64,000 nt of DNA from Nelumbo lutea (taxonomy: Eukaryota; Streptophyta; Magnoliopsida; Proteales; Nelumbonaceae). The position numbers and the translations under genes are program-made. The notes under the pieces are model-generated. The model saw only the letters and a list, made by a program, of their open reading frames with translations. It searched no databases and was not told the origin of the DNA. Location of the stretch: the NCBI GenBank assembly GCA_022828595.1, contig JAKGHH010000008.1:1238728-1302727 (forward strand), read 5' to 3'. Below are positions 11,320-23,931 of this stretch, piece by piece. Numbering within the stretch: position 1 is the first letter of the stretch; each line of letters starts with the position of its first letter.

Positions 11320-12081
11320 TCTAAGACTCACCATGGGTTTTCAATATTTCTCTTAAACTCACCACAACTTTTCAGAATGTCTAAACTTCACCATGTCAGC
11401 AAGTTTTTATTTTCCAAAACTCACATTCCGTTAGTGTACCGTTAATGCTTCTTAACAGAGGTTTCCATGTCACCATAAATAATAATTTTCATGACCAAAT
11501 TACCCTTGAATGGTGAGTTAGTGGAGAAATAGTGTATTCCAGTTTTCAATTTGTTTTTGTTTTTGTTTTTTTGTTTTTTGCATTTTTAGTGTTTTGTTAT
11601 AATTTCCAATGTTTTTTATAATTTCTGTTTTTTTTTTATTTTTTCAGTCTATAAATTTTCTTGTAATTTTTGTGTTTTTCTATAATTTTTGGTGTTTTTG
11701 CTACAATTTTTATTTTCTGATTTTGTTTTTCAATTTCTATAGTTTCTATAATTTGAAAATAATTTTTTATTTTGTTTGAAATTTCTATAATTTTTTATTT
11801 ATTTTTTGTAATTTCTATGTTTTTATGTATTTTATATTTGAAAATAGTTTTTTGAACTTTTTCCTTTTTTCATGTCTAAATACTAAAATGGTAATATATT
11901 AATACTTATTAATCTATTTTTTGTATATATTTTATATTTTTCTATGAAGGTTAAAATGGTAATATATTAACACCCATTAGTTTGTTTAACATCAAGTTAG
12001 TGACATGGTGAGTTTTAGACATTTTAAAAAGTTGTGGTGAGTTTAAGAGAAATGTTGAAAACTCATGTTGAGTTTTAGACA
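11320..12081. mobile_element. Non-autonomous element with about 78 bp terminal inverted repeats (Mutator-like)
   Basis: The left arm (11320-11398) and right arm (about 12003-12081) are inverted copies: left TTTCTCTTAAACTCACCACA faces right TGTGGTGAGTTTAAGAGAAA, and AAGACTCACCATG faces the CATG.TGAGTTTTAGAC end. The 600 bp interior is extremely T-rich with many AATTTCTATAATTTTT-like words and no frame. Long arms without a gene suggest a Mutator-type MITE; I could not confirm a 9 bp target duplication. Confidence 0.7.
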
Positions 12082-12335
12082 ATTTCCCCCCCAAAAAAGG
12101 ATTTTGGTGTAGCTGAAACACAAAACATCTTACACTAATGATTTCACCAACTAATTAATTAAACACATCACATGCTTGAACACTACATTTCCTATATGCA
12201 TATGCATCAATAAGTAGGAAATTGCAGTTATATTAGTTGCAGTAGGCATGTGTGCCCTTGAATTTGGGGGAATAAATCATGTATGGTTATAGTTAACAAC
12301 AGTATCCCTAAATCCTAGTCAGTCATAGACAAGAG

Positions 12336-12772
12336 TAGAGGTGAGCATTATTCGGTTAAAACCAAATAATCGAATTGAAAATTTCAGTTTTGGTTTTTTT
12401 GGTTTGGCGTTTATGATTTTGGGTTAAATCGGTTTTGGAATTAGAATTTTGGTTAACCGAATTAACTAAACTTTTTATTATTATTATATGTAATATATAA
12501 TATATTATATATTTAAATATTAATATATAATATACTGAAATTTTATTTTATAATATATAATATATTATATAATAAATATAATAGAGTATATATTATTAAA
12601 ATTCAGTTTTAACTGAAATAACTGAAAACTGAACTGAAAATATTGATTTCGGTTATTTTGGTTTTTCTAAATTCCTATTTCGATTTCGGTTTTTATTTTT
12701 TATAATTCAATTTTAAAAAATTTTGATTTATTCGATTCGATTTTTAACTAATAAACCGAATCCTTACCCCTA
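12336..12772. mobile_element. hAT-type MITE, ACCGAA family, copy 1
   Basis: The element starts TAGAGGTGAGC and ends TTACCCCTA, and it is flanked by GACAAGAG (12328-12335) and GGCAAGAG (12773-12780), an 8 bp duplication with one difference. Both arms are rich in CGGTTAAAAC/GGTTTTGG words and their complements around a TA-rich core (about 12475-12600). It belongs to the same family as the copies at 23541, 30843 and 62991. Confidence 0.82.
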
Positions 12773-12780
12773 GGCAAGAG

Positions 12781-14600
12781 TCGTGGCACTGTTTAATTAA
12801 TATTTAACAATATTATATATATATATATATATATAATTGATGAGAAACTAAACTAATTAGAGTCGATGGACATTGGGATATGTTTGGACCCACGTACATA
12901 CATTTCATTTATTTTAATTTCCTTTACATTACATTGTGCACTTCCAACTTGGAATTTATATATGCCACAATTAAATGATTGTTCATGTGTGTGTGTTAGA
13001 CTTTTAAGTGAAAATCCGGGTTTAATTGGATATGTTTTGTGCATGCATGTTGATGGTGCTAATTAACATGCAACATACATATATGGCAACCCGGTAGACT
13101 TCAAATTAATCTGATCGACTAACATAAATTACAATATAATCCCAGTCGAATCAAGCTAAGAGATTAAGCCTGATCAAAACCTCACCAAGACTGACCCACA
13201 CCAAGTCACACCAATTATGTTTAGGTGTTTACCATTTAATTATTGTTCCAGTACTGAATACTGAGTACTGATGGAGGTTGCCCATCTACTAATATTTGGT
13301 GAAAAATCCAAATTGATCGACCATCAATCTTTATTTAAGCCAATTGGAAGAAAATATCAGTTAATTTATGGTGGATTATTATTCTTGAAATTAAAGCAGC
13401 TGAGCTGAGCCTGAAGTACATGCATATACAATAATGAAATGGGACATCGGGGCGGGGGTATGGAGCAATGCTCATGATCAGTGTGCGGATAATATAATAG
13501 CTTCCGATCCGATATATATACTTTTGGCAGCTTGCTATCTTGCACATGTCTGTCGCTTTCGCCATTAACAGTTTTCACTTGCAGATGAAATGATACAGTG
13601 GCCGGCCGGGGTGAGCTTTTATCCTCCTATCCCATATATAAAACAATTCCATTTACAGGGGAGGAACGAGGAATCTACCGCTGCGGGCGGTTTACCAGCT
13701 AGCGACCAACAACCAACCACGTAAGACTTGACCAAGTTCAAAAGTGTAACAAAACAGCCTTAGCAACATTTGTTATTACACAACACTCCTCCAACTCCAA
13801 TCTCCAATCTCCAATAATCTCCATCTCCAAACGACGACTATATATAAATCTACAGATTATAATTAGATACGTCTGTCCATACTGCTGAAATAAAAGCCCA
13901 CCAGGCTTGACTCAAAGAGTGATTATTACTTATTGAGTGTTCTGATCAGATTATATATATATACAAGGCAAAGAGCTAAGACTAGAAAGCAAAGGAGAAC
14001 CAAATTAATTAATAGCTAGAATGACGCAGGGGGGGGGGGGGGGGTAATAACTGCGTACGTTAATATAAATAAAAAAGCAGGAGCGAGCAGAGCAGGACCG
14101 TCTTTAATTTGAAGTATCTAGAGTTGTTGTATATATATGCAAGATCCATTCCAAGAGTCAAAAGTCCAAGCACAGTGCTGCTGCTCTGTCTGCCTGCCTG
14201 CTGGCTTAGTATGCCACTGATTTCAAGTTGTTATCATTTTACAATGCCCCCCCCCGTCTGCTCCATCTATTTCCTTTTCTCTTTCCCTTTCCCTTTTCCT
14301 TTTGGCCTGTTAAATAATTCCTCTCGGCCCCTTCTCCATCCCAAGATGCCAGAGACCAGAAACCCCCATTTAATTTAGCAGCTATTAGACTACTAGCTAG
14401 ACATAGCATCTTCTCTTCCTCCATTATTCTCCTTTCTCCTCTTTCTGACTGAGAGCAATTGCAAGTTGCAACCAGAATCTTATTTTCACACTTGCTCTTT
14501 TTCAATATTACCAATATTGCATTTGATCCTTTTAACCAGACTTGTCAGTCATCTTGGCCTTTTAAGCCTGAAAGAACCTCAAATTAAACCACCTGGAACT
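12781..14600. other. Spacer and upstream region of the SAUR gene
   Basis: No gene is supportable. It contains a (TA)n run at about 12814-12834 and a poly-G run near 14030-14044. A CT-rich region of about 14260-14450 precedes the SAUR start and may be part of its leader. TATA-like boxes occur at about 13840-13850 and 14058-14066, but neither can be tied to a start site. Confidence 0.35.
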
Positions 14601-14607
14601 GGAAGAA

Positions 14608-15051
14608 ATGGCTACGAAAGGCAGTAAACTAACGAAGCTGAAATCAATGTTAAAGAGATGGCCGTCGATGAGCAGGATGAGTAGTCGCAGCCATAGCAGT
14701 AATAGCATCAGCAGGTCGTCCTCTGTAGTAGCCGCCAATCCCGTCGTGGAAGATGATAGTTACAATTCGGTGCTGTCGAGTAATAATAATGATAAAAACA
14801 ATATTGTTGGGGATGAACATGAGGATGAGGAAGGGCTACAAGCAGTATATGTGGGGAAATCACGGCGGAGGTACTTAGTCAGCTCCCAAGTCATCGATCA
14901 CCCATTGGTGCAAGTGCTGGCGGGCAGGTCGTCGGACGGGATGACGGTGGAATGCGAGGTCGTACTGTTTCAGCACTTGCTATGGATGCTGGAAAACGCT
15001 GACCCACAACCGGATTCGTTGGACGAGCTCGTCGACTTCTACGCATGTTGA
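14608..15051 (+). CDS. SAUR: SAUR family protein (SAUR76/77/78-like)
   Basis: An intronless 147-residue protein. It starts MATKGSKLTKLKSMLKRW, a basic N-terminus with a conserved KLxKLKS block, followed by a Ser/Asn-rich and acidic linker (residues about 25-75). The SAUR core starts at about residue 77: LQAVYVGKSRRRYLVSS, then HPLVQVL and CEVVLFQHLLWMLENADPQ, ending in ELVDFYAC. The QAVYVG core, the MLENAD block and the terminal FYAC are typical of the SAUR76-78 group (from memory) rather than the common SAUR group with GxLAVYVG...HP. Such proteins act in auxin- and ethylene-regulated growth, many by restraining PP2C.D phosphatases at the plasma membrane; that role is inferred. The chosen ATG is the first in frame after an upstream region with no open frame. 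The gene looks intact and is the clearest single-exon gene here. Confidence 0.93.
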   Translation: MATKGSKLTKLKSMLKRWPSMSRMSSRSHSSNSISRSSSVVAANPVVEDDSYNSVLSSNNNDKNNIVGDEHEDEEGLQAVYVGKSRRRYLVSSQVIDHPLVQVLAGRSSDGMTVECEVVLFQHLLWMLENADPQPDSLDELVDFYAC

Positions 15052-15054
15052 TTT

Positions 15055-18000
15055 ATGAATTAATTGATGATGATACATGCATAATGGGTAGTGAAGGAAT
15101 GACCAAATCAATCACCATTATCTATATATATATATATTCCATCCCATCCCATGTATCATTTAGGCTCATCATATCCCGCATTCATCCTTAATTTATTTGT
15201 TCTTTAAATCTAAATTTATTTGTTCTTTCTTCTTCTTCTTCTTTCTCCTCCCTCATATGTAATAGCATGGCATGATTGAAATAAATTATAGTTCCATTAA
15301 TTTGAAGGTTTAAATGATCCATTTTGAAGAACGAGAGGATTTTAGCCAGATTAATTATTGATGTCTGGTGGTGTATGTTTGACAAGGCATTTGTACGTGT
15401 GCCGCCGGCGCCGGCCAATTAATATTAAATCAGGACAGAAAAATTACAAAGTGGTGCGCACAGATAAGGATAAGGCGGCGCTACTTAGTAGTAAGGATAA
15501 GGCGCCTCATACTCCGGGTTTTTCCCGAGGTTCTCTCTTTTTTTGAGAGAGCTTCTGTCCTTAAGTTCTTTCCTTCTTTCCATTTTCATTTCTTCCACTC
15601 AGTCTTTCTTACTTTTTCCATTTCCTTCACTCTTCTCAAATTCTTCTTGATTAATTCGATCCAATCATCTTTTCTTTTTTGTTTCTTTTCTGTTGGTGGT
15701 TAAATTTTAAGTTAATTATAATTTCGACGATAACAGTTCAACGGTTATGGTTTTAGATTTTTAAATTTCTTTAGTTCCAATTCAATAAAGTTTCGGTAGT
15801 TATGGTTTGAGATAGTTAAAGTTATGATGAATCACTACTATATTTATTCCTTTCTTTTCATGGTTGGAGATGTTCTCATTTATCTATTCTGTTGGTGGTT
15901 CTATCTCACTTTTTATATATTACAAAAGTTTTTTCATTTTCTTCTTTATTTATTGTGAATATTTTATTTTTTTAGAGACAATTTTTGCTTGATTCTATTA
16001 TTATTATCATTTTTCTATATAATTTCATTATAATGCTTCTATACTTTCTTACTTGTAACTAATACTCTATATTTATACAAATTTCATAGATGAATGAAAT
16101 ATGATGTTTTATTTAAAAAAAAAAAACTAATTGTAATCGATCATATAAATTACTTGATTTGGATTAAATAACATCCAATATTCATTTGCAGCCGTATTTA
16201 ATTATCATATGCTTGTCATGGCCTCACGTCACTAGGATAGGATTGATTAGAGCTGACTTTTCCTTCTACCATAAAAAAAAAAAAAAGCATGAAGCGACCA
16301 TCGACGGTGGATGTTAAAGCCACTTCATCCAAAAGTATCACACTTTTCAGAAATAATAACAGGTGGTCCAATCATTCACCATGGATTATAGTCGACTGTT
16401 ACCTATTTTATAGAATTGAAAGGAAGAAAAAGAAAATAGTTTTTTCTCATTCAAATTAATTCCAAAATTTTTGTATTATGTGATTCAAGAAGTTAAAAAA
16501 GAAAGAAACATGAACGAATATATGCATGTTGTGGGGTAGGAGAACGTGAAAATCTTAAAGCAATCAGCAGAATCCCCATCAAAGAATTTTGATGAAAATA
16601 CCAACTGATTGGGTACCACTTTTTACGACACGGGCTAATTGGTTATGATCACCTTCTTTTAGATATAATGATTTGGCAGTTTCTTTTCTTCTTTTCTTAC
16701 TCGTGAGGCAATTAAGTGTCTAAGTGGTAAATAACGCTAATGGGGCTTGATTTTTTTTCTTTTTCAAAAGATAAAAGAAAAATTTAGGGATGATACCAAA
16801 AAGATATGGCACGTCAAAAAAGGCCTTTGACCAATCAAAACTCACCTGTTTGGTAATTGGTACAACTTTATGGTATCGGTTGACTATAAATTAGTTATAA
16901 AATTTTCGATATCTTTTCGGCATCATAATCGAACATTACATTCCTAATAATGCACTAATTTCATATTAACACGAAAATTGAATACATGATGAGTTTCACA
17001 TAATATTATTACACACGTGCCTTCATCTGCATCACTTGTAAAAAGTGACTTCAACGACAAGCGTCTGTCTCTTTATCAGAGCCTGATCGAGGTCGTTTGA
17101 TAACGATATCGTAATGTTCGTCAATTCGTCATTGTGTACTGTGCGTACCACCAGGTCCATTCTTAATTACATTACATATTATTTGATTTGATGGTGTTTG
17201 TTCGGTAGTGATATGCGATATATAATACTTTCTCATTAAGCAATGATGTTTGATAAGTCTCTGTTTCATGTATTAATTAATTAGATAAAGTCCAAATCCT
17301 ATTAATTGAGGTCTTACTCACGTAATCTTAATTTGCATGCCTTCACCCATAAGTTCAACCGCACCGCTTAAGAATTGAGGGCGTATTTGGTTTGCACTTT
17401 TCAGTTGGAATGGGAATCGAAATTCCTTGGAATAATCTATTAGTTTATTTATTGGTTTCAGATTAGAATTAGAATCAATATCTGTATCAGGAGGGACGGT
17501 CACTCCTTCAAATAGGGGAATTTCATCCCACTATAAATGGAAATTGATCCAATTCTGTCCAATCAAATAATTTGTATTAGAATGGGTTATTCTGTTTGAT
17601 TGCAATAGAAAAGAAGTCGATTAAGATCTGACGTAAAACAAAGTAAAGGCCAAAACAAAATTAAACCAAAGGAAGCCTAGTTGTCAAACAATATCATCCA
17701 AAAGTAAATAATTTAGTTATTACTAAATAATCAGCATTAGAAATAGTAATGATATTTGTTGAATGGAAGGAAGGCCTGAAGGCCACTGGGCCAGGGTGGG
17801 TTGGGGCTTATCCAACATATCCACAAGGCTCACTCAACGGCTCAGCATAGTGTGATTGACTGCATCTGCATACTGCATGCAGACAGATTGCGGATTGCGC
17901 GCGGCCGCTTGACGCTTGTGACGTCTGGTATGGTCTACTAATACTAATAGAGATAGCTCTACATGATCACCACCAACATGGCATGTTCCATTCTGATTTG

Positions 18001-21000
18001 GTAGCTGTCATGTTTCATATCCTTCCTTTTTATTGTTATTGTTTACTCCAGAGTCCAGAGACCATCGCCCACTCCTACTCCTGGTCCACTAAACTCCAAT
18101 GTTGCGTTGATCAACTCACTCAGTATTGACCACCTTATCTTGTATCATCATATCATCACTTCATGATCACTTCACGCACGTCATCCATCATCCATTCAAA
18201 ACACAGCCACCATCCCCACTGCCATTTGCCAGTTGCCACCAAAGTATGGTCCTCATCATACCATCCATGACCCATCATCATCACCCACCCTCAGATTTTT
18301 TTCTTTTTTTTTTTTGGTTGTCAGAGCACGTGCTAGTTCCTACATGCACCATTACAGGACAGGACAACACAGTCTCCTTGCTCTCTCGCTCTCGTATCCA
18401 AAATAATCCCTCTCTCTTTTAAACTTCTTTGCGGTATATCATCTGGCGGGGATGTGCTGTGGGATATTATGGAAAACAACCTTGTGGGGGGGAGGGGGCT
18501 GATTTGATCTCCACTGTTATGTCATAAACGCGCGTACATTTGTATGCCACGGTTTTATACCTTTTGTGCATTGGAATTCATAATTGAGAAAAACAAAGCT
18601 GCACTGCACATGTACATATATTAGTTATACGGAACCCCCCTTACATCTTTTACATTTGGTCCCTTTTGGCTGTTTATTTTTTGGCACCATACTTGTTTCT
18701 ACCTGAACGAATTCAGTAAATTCCATGTAATTTACCAATTTTCAATTAATCTGGATTCTGGACAATTAATTAAAGTAAAACACCAAATTTTTAAATATCT
18801 AAACCAAACAAAGTGATTATAGAATTATGAACATCAAGATGGATTCCTGTTAATATCAACTGTGTGTTTAATTTCCATCCATTCACATTGTGCATCAAGA
18901 TTTCAACTAGTTTAGGGGAGAGGGTGAGTGCAATTGACGGCAGACAGGTAAGGAGTGAATAGGAAAAATGAGTAGAAAATCCCGTTTGGTTATCCAATAC
19001 CCCTATACTTAATTATGATCCAAAAGAAGCTAAGTCGGTACGTAAATTAGGTGGCATCCCTATGCCTTGGGCCTTGGAGGCTTGGGTCCAGTGGAAATTA
19101 AGGCGGAACTCATATTAAGTATTAACCTAGCTACTTATTAAAGTAGGTCCCGTCTAGCTAGCAAATAACACGAGGCCAAATTAAGCTGCATCATATGTTA
19201 AAAAGACATCAATATATACATGTAATCCTTCCAATTAAAGTGGTATTTTTTTACTAAGACTTCAATTGTACGCACGCAGTGAAGAGCGAGGTCAATACAT
19301 GCCTGTAAAAACCTTAAAAAACAGCCCATGTGACAGTCCACCGACAAATCAGATTTTAGATAGTGGAGGGACCAAATTCATCATGTCTTTTTCTACGCGA
19401 CGCGTGTATTTGTTTGATTGTGTGTGTATGGGTGTCAAATTAATGCCGTTGAAGGCGGAAATGAACAATAGCATCGCTATCATTAATACACGCGACGCGC
19501 CCCCTAACAATGCAAGAAATAGCCTCCGGCAGAACCAATATATACTTGCGATCTTTTATTAACCTATAATTAACTTGCCACGTGTTGGAAATCTAAAATT
19601 TCAGTACCCAGTAATCAATGATCACATCTAAGAGAGGCCCCACATCAATGACGGCCTCTCAAATCTTAATTGGAGAGGCCCCTTCTATTCATATTTTAAA
19701 TGAGATCTGATTTAATCTATATGAATTATATGTTACTATACATTACCAAATCTTTCCCGGGCTTCACCTCAAAATAAATAAATAAATAAATGATGTTCCG
19801 AAATTATTTTAATCCATTGGATTCCCCTATCCACTCTCTCTCGCTCTCCTCTAAGTCATGCATCTTTGAACCACTCAACCTCAACCAATCTATAGAGGAC
19901 CCATTTTTCTCAAACTTGAATTATTTGGAATGCATAGAATTAGAACACGTGGCTATAAAGAACCAAGTAGAGGTGGTTACAATGAAGAGAAAGTCTGTGG
20001 TATCATTGCTTTCTCTCTTCACAAGAAAAATACTCGCATTTTACATTCGCTTGTTAACCTTATATATAGCTAATTAATTGCGAGATTACTACTCCATGTT
20101 ATAGTTTCATATATATATATATATATTTTTTATCGCGTGCCCATACACCAATTGATTATTGATGCCACTTCTAAAACCTAAATCGTATGAAAAGCAAGTA
20201 AAAACCCAGTGGTTCAGTGGTTGAACCATTTTGCAATTTACTCATAAAAAAACATTTCCAATCTTGTGAATGATTCACGCCTCAAGCTATGCAATTAGAA
20301 AGGTAACATCAACTAGACGGGGTCTTTAGGTATCCTACATCGATCGGCCATGTCTTTATTCACCGATGTTTGGAAAGAGAGAGAAAGAGTTGGGACAAGA
20401 CATGACATGTGATGTTCGGAAAGCGTCGACTATTACTGCATTGACCAACCAATGGGTGAGAAACAAAACACAAACCGAACAGAATCCAATTGGATATCTG
20501 AAATTGAATATTGTTGGGGACACACAAAGATAGAGAGTGAGAGGTGGGCCCACCCATGCCTGGGGAACTTGTTCTTATTTCCAACTTCCTTCTTTCCCTA
20601 CTTAATGTGATTCCATCAATAATGCTAACCAAATAAATTTCGTTTTTGTTTTTCTATCATATATAAATACTGGGCCACAACTGCACTCGCATTTAAAATA
20701 TTCATCAACTGGGTAGCACACTAACACCCCACCGGGTTGTCCCCACATCTACTCATTTAATACTATGTTCCCAGTTGCCTCTTAGGTTCAGCTGTATAGG
20801 ATTTGGTGGCTACTGACAACTATGGCTCGACAACTTCAATCGAATCGCATATACGTAGATGTAAATAATTTGAATTTAATTCAGATTAAATAATATAAAT
20901 AAATTAGACTATTTTTTATCAAAATATTATACATCTTTAATATAATAAATTAAAAATGATTTTAATATTATAATTTATGAACTAAATAAGTTAAAAATTA

Positions 21001-21284
21001 TTTATATGAAGCTTGAACCTATGATAATTGAGTAAAAACACAATATTCTAAACAATTTTACTGATAGATATAATATAAGTCTGACAATGTCTATTCGTAT
21101 GGACATATATGTGCGTACAGGGACCAGACAAATCCAAATAATCCTTTACCTTGTTTTTACTCTTTCGCTTGGATTTTAGAGCTATGTTAATTACAGTGTC
21201 ATCTGACAAAAATGTCTGTCTTCCTTCGAAGCTCCGAAATCGAATACAAAACTTTAACTTTTCTTTTCAGAAATGTTTTCGAAC
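15055..21284. other. Gene-poor spacer
   Basis: There is no protein with a recognisable domain on either strand. The first few hundred bases hold the SAUR 3' flank (a TA run at 15122-15137 and a CTT run at 15228-15245). The rest is AT-rich with homopolymers. An AGAGGCC word recurs three times at about 19630-19680, in both orientations. Some less AT-rich patches, about 17780-18420 and 19270-19520, have scattered short frames without family signatures. Confidence 0.4.
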
Positions 21285-21555
21285 CGCGTTCTGATCAGAA
21301 ACCATTCAGGTAATTTTGGTTCTATTTTATCTCAAATCCGATCTTCGATAAAAAATTATTGAATTGGTCAATAATCTATTGATTCAGGTGGTCAAACTGT
21401 TGATTTGTTCAACCAGTTTAATGGTTTTTTACCGTTTCTTAATTTTTCTTTTAATTTTTTAGATTTTTTGTCAGAATGAATTATTCATTTGAATTGGATG
21501 TTCAAACCATCAAGCCAGAACAATTCCAATTCTGAGTCAGTTTTTAAAACGTTAT
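21285..21555. mobile_element. Foldback MITE, CCGGTT-rich family, diverged copy
   Basis: The interior shares the order of the 8706-8988 element: GGTGGT..AACTGTT, then a TTTTACCGTTT / TTTTAATTTTTTAGA stretch, then GTCAGAATGA and a CAGTTTTTAAAAC right end. The shared words GTCAGAATGA and GTTCAA..CA occur at matching places in both copies. The left end is eroded and no clean target duplication was found. Confidence 0.5.
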
Positions 21556-21561
21556 CATTTA

Positions 21562-21683
21562 TGCTTTATTTGTTTTGAAAGAAAAGGTGGAGAAACAAGG
21601 AACTTAAAAGGTAGGGAAACCTATACAAGGACTTGGCCTTTCCTCTCCTTTCCCTACCTTTCCTTTCAAACCCCACGCAGCCT
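21562..21683. mobile_element. Tourist-like MITE, copy A
   Basis: A short foldback: TTTGTTTTGAAAGAAAAGGT on the left faces CCTACCTTTCCTTTCAAACC on the right. It is the same family as 43640-43750 and 54486-54598, but more diverged at the tips. Confidence 0.5.
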
Positions 21684-21689
21684 AGCCTT

Positions 21690-23532
21690 AAGGAAAAGCT
21701 TGGGCCAATTGGGTTGAGTCTAGGCCCAACATAAGCCTAGATCGAGTGGGATCGACACTTCATACCCATGCATGGTTTGTGGACCTAATTAAAGCATTGA
21801 CTGATTAATAGACATTGATATTGCAGAACCATGTAAATATATATGAATTCACATGCTTCTTATATTCCTCTCATTTTTTACACATGTGATTATCTATTTT
21901 TAATTACAAAATGTAAGAAGTTACACAAAAAAAAAAAAAAAAAAAAACCTCTTAGGTCTTAACTTTTTCTCTAATAAAATTCATGTTAGTTACTCTCTAA
22001 TTAAATCACTCTTGATCCCGTCCTCTCAATAGTTAATGTTTATAACATCTCCTTTCTCCCATTAAATCCCTTTTTTCCTCTTAGGGGCATTGGTTAATGG
22101 GATTTTGATTCTCATTGACTAAGAAACCCATGTTCTTTTTTTCAGATTTAGGTGGGGAGCAAGGAAAGTTTATTTTCCAAGGTATCACTTAACGATACCC
22201 TTCTCCTAGGTGGGTAAATAACTCTCCCATATAGAGGAAAAGTTGGTAACACTTGAATGAGACAAAAATGCCCCTTTTAATAATGAATTTTTATGGGTAA
22301 AATTGTCATTGCATTATTTACCTAGGAAATAAAAAAACATGAATAAATGCACTTAACTGTGTAAATCTTGCATGGGAAACATTTACCCAGATAAATAATT
22401 TACTGGAAAAAGAACGGGGCCTTAAATCCCCATTGATAAATAACTTAATGAAAAGCAAACCATTTCTATAAAAAAAAATAAAAATAAAATAAAATAGGGG
22501 ATTCAAACCTAACTAAATTTCTATTCAACCCATGCATTTGCATGGATTTACTTGCTAGTTTATAGTAATCCAGGTGATAGTAAACGCGAACACTAGGGTG
22601 GAGAATGCTAAATTAGAATCAAGAGCTTGGGTTTCACGTTTAGGAAGCCCTTGAATTACAACAAGACAAGACAATATCACATAAACACCCACCTTTTCTA
22701 TTTGCACATATTAACTTACTTTTCACGTTTTGTACTGTTGTGCAAAAATGTCAAAAATTCAGTATTAATCTGATAATCATTACTTCTTTTAGATGTCAAA
22801 TACAAACATAAATACCTCAATTCAACATTTATATTACAAACAAACGGGATCTAAAAGTCTCAATTTGAAGGAATACAAATACAAATATGTCGAGTGCAAA
22901 AACTTTGGTATTGCTGAATACTACAAATATGTAGTATTTCCATAATGGGAAATACTACCACAAGGAAAAACTAAACTTTACGCCACATAAGCTTTGGTAT
23001 TGCTGAAGATTGTACAAACAATTGACAACCGGGATATGTGCGTGAAGATAACCGTATAACAAGTACCTAACTTACAACTTCTAAAATTAGTTTTAGCTGA
23101 AACAACTTTTTAAATACTTGTTTGCACCATTTGAAAAAAATCAAATTACCAGTCATGAAAATCCTAATTTCTGTTCAAATAAATAACATCTTAATAAAGA
23201 TATTATTAGGATATATGTCTGAATTTCAAGAAGTAAAAGAGTCCCACATTAGAAAAATATATGAAATACAATGGCCCAGAACCAAGAGATTAGGCTTTTG
23301 GGTTGCAATATGTGTAAGTCTCATTCCTGGGTATGTGCACACCACAGCTCCCCTCCCTGTATGGAAGTATAGTGCCAATTGGCTTCAGTGCTCAAAAGAC
23401 CCTGTTCACATCATTCTTACAGTCCCTTACAGCTTTTTATTGAGAATATCTCTCCATGAAAAAAAGAATATATACATACGAGATATTCTTAATGCATGGT
23501 GTAAATGATTGTGCAAACGGTGTAAGCACAGT
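21690..23532. other. Spacer with MITE fragments
   Basis: No gene is supportable. It contains a poly-A run at about 21926-21948. A decayed copy of the GGAGTAC foldback family lies near 22855-22960, where AATACAAATACAAATATG and GTAGTATTTCC recur. An open frame at 23122-23508 has no domain. The word TCCCACATTAGAAA at about 23241 also appears near 9242. Confidence 0.35.
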
Positions 23533-23540
23533 ATTGTGAG

Positions 23541-23923
23541 TAGGGGTGCTATCGGTTTTTGGAAAACCGGTAACCGAAGCCAGTCGGTTAACCATCAGTT
23601 CGGTTTGTCGATTTTTTAATTTTTATAATACATATTATAAAAATATATATAAATATAAATATATAAAATATTATATTTTAAATAATAAATAATATATCAT
23701 ATATTACAAATATATATTTATATATAATAAATATTTATTAATTTATAAAATATAAAAATATATATAAAATATATAGAAATATATGTATACCGGTTGGTTC
23801 GGTTAACCACCGATTTTCTATATTAGTTAACCGAAACTGAATTGATACCTTCGATTTTTTAAAAACACTGAACTGAAATCAAACCGACTTGTTCGGTTTT
23901 TCGGTTTTTTTTGCTCACCCCTA
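23541..23923. mobile_element. hAT-type MITE, ACCGAA family, copy 2
   Basis: It starts TAGGGGTGCTATCGG and ends TGCTCACCCCTA, so TAGGGGTG/CACCCCTA forms the terminal inverted repeat. Flanks are ATTGTGAG (23533-23540) and CTTGTGAG (23924-23931), 7 of 8 identical. The arms carry CGGTTTTTGG/AACCGG words and the 200 bp core is almost pure A+T. Confidence 0.87.
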
Positions 23924-23931
23924 CTTGTGAG

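Noticed and set aside
23241..23254. TCCCACATTAG word resembling the snRNA upstream element
   Set aside because: The plant element is TCCCACATCG with a TATA box at a fixed distance and an snRNA start; none of these follow here.
23122..23508. 128-codon plus-strand frame
   Set aside because: No domain or plausible splice context; contains a dispersed word (TCCCACATTAGAAA) also present near 9242.
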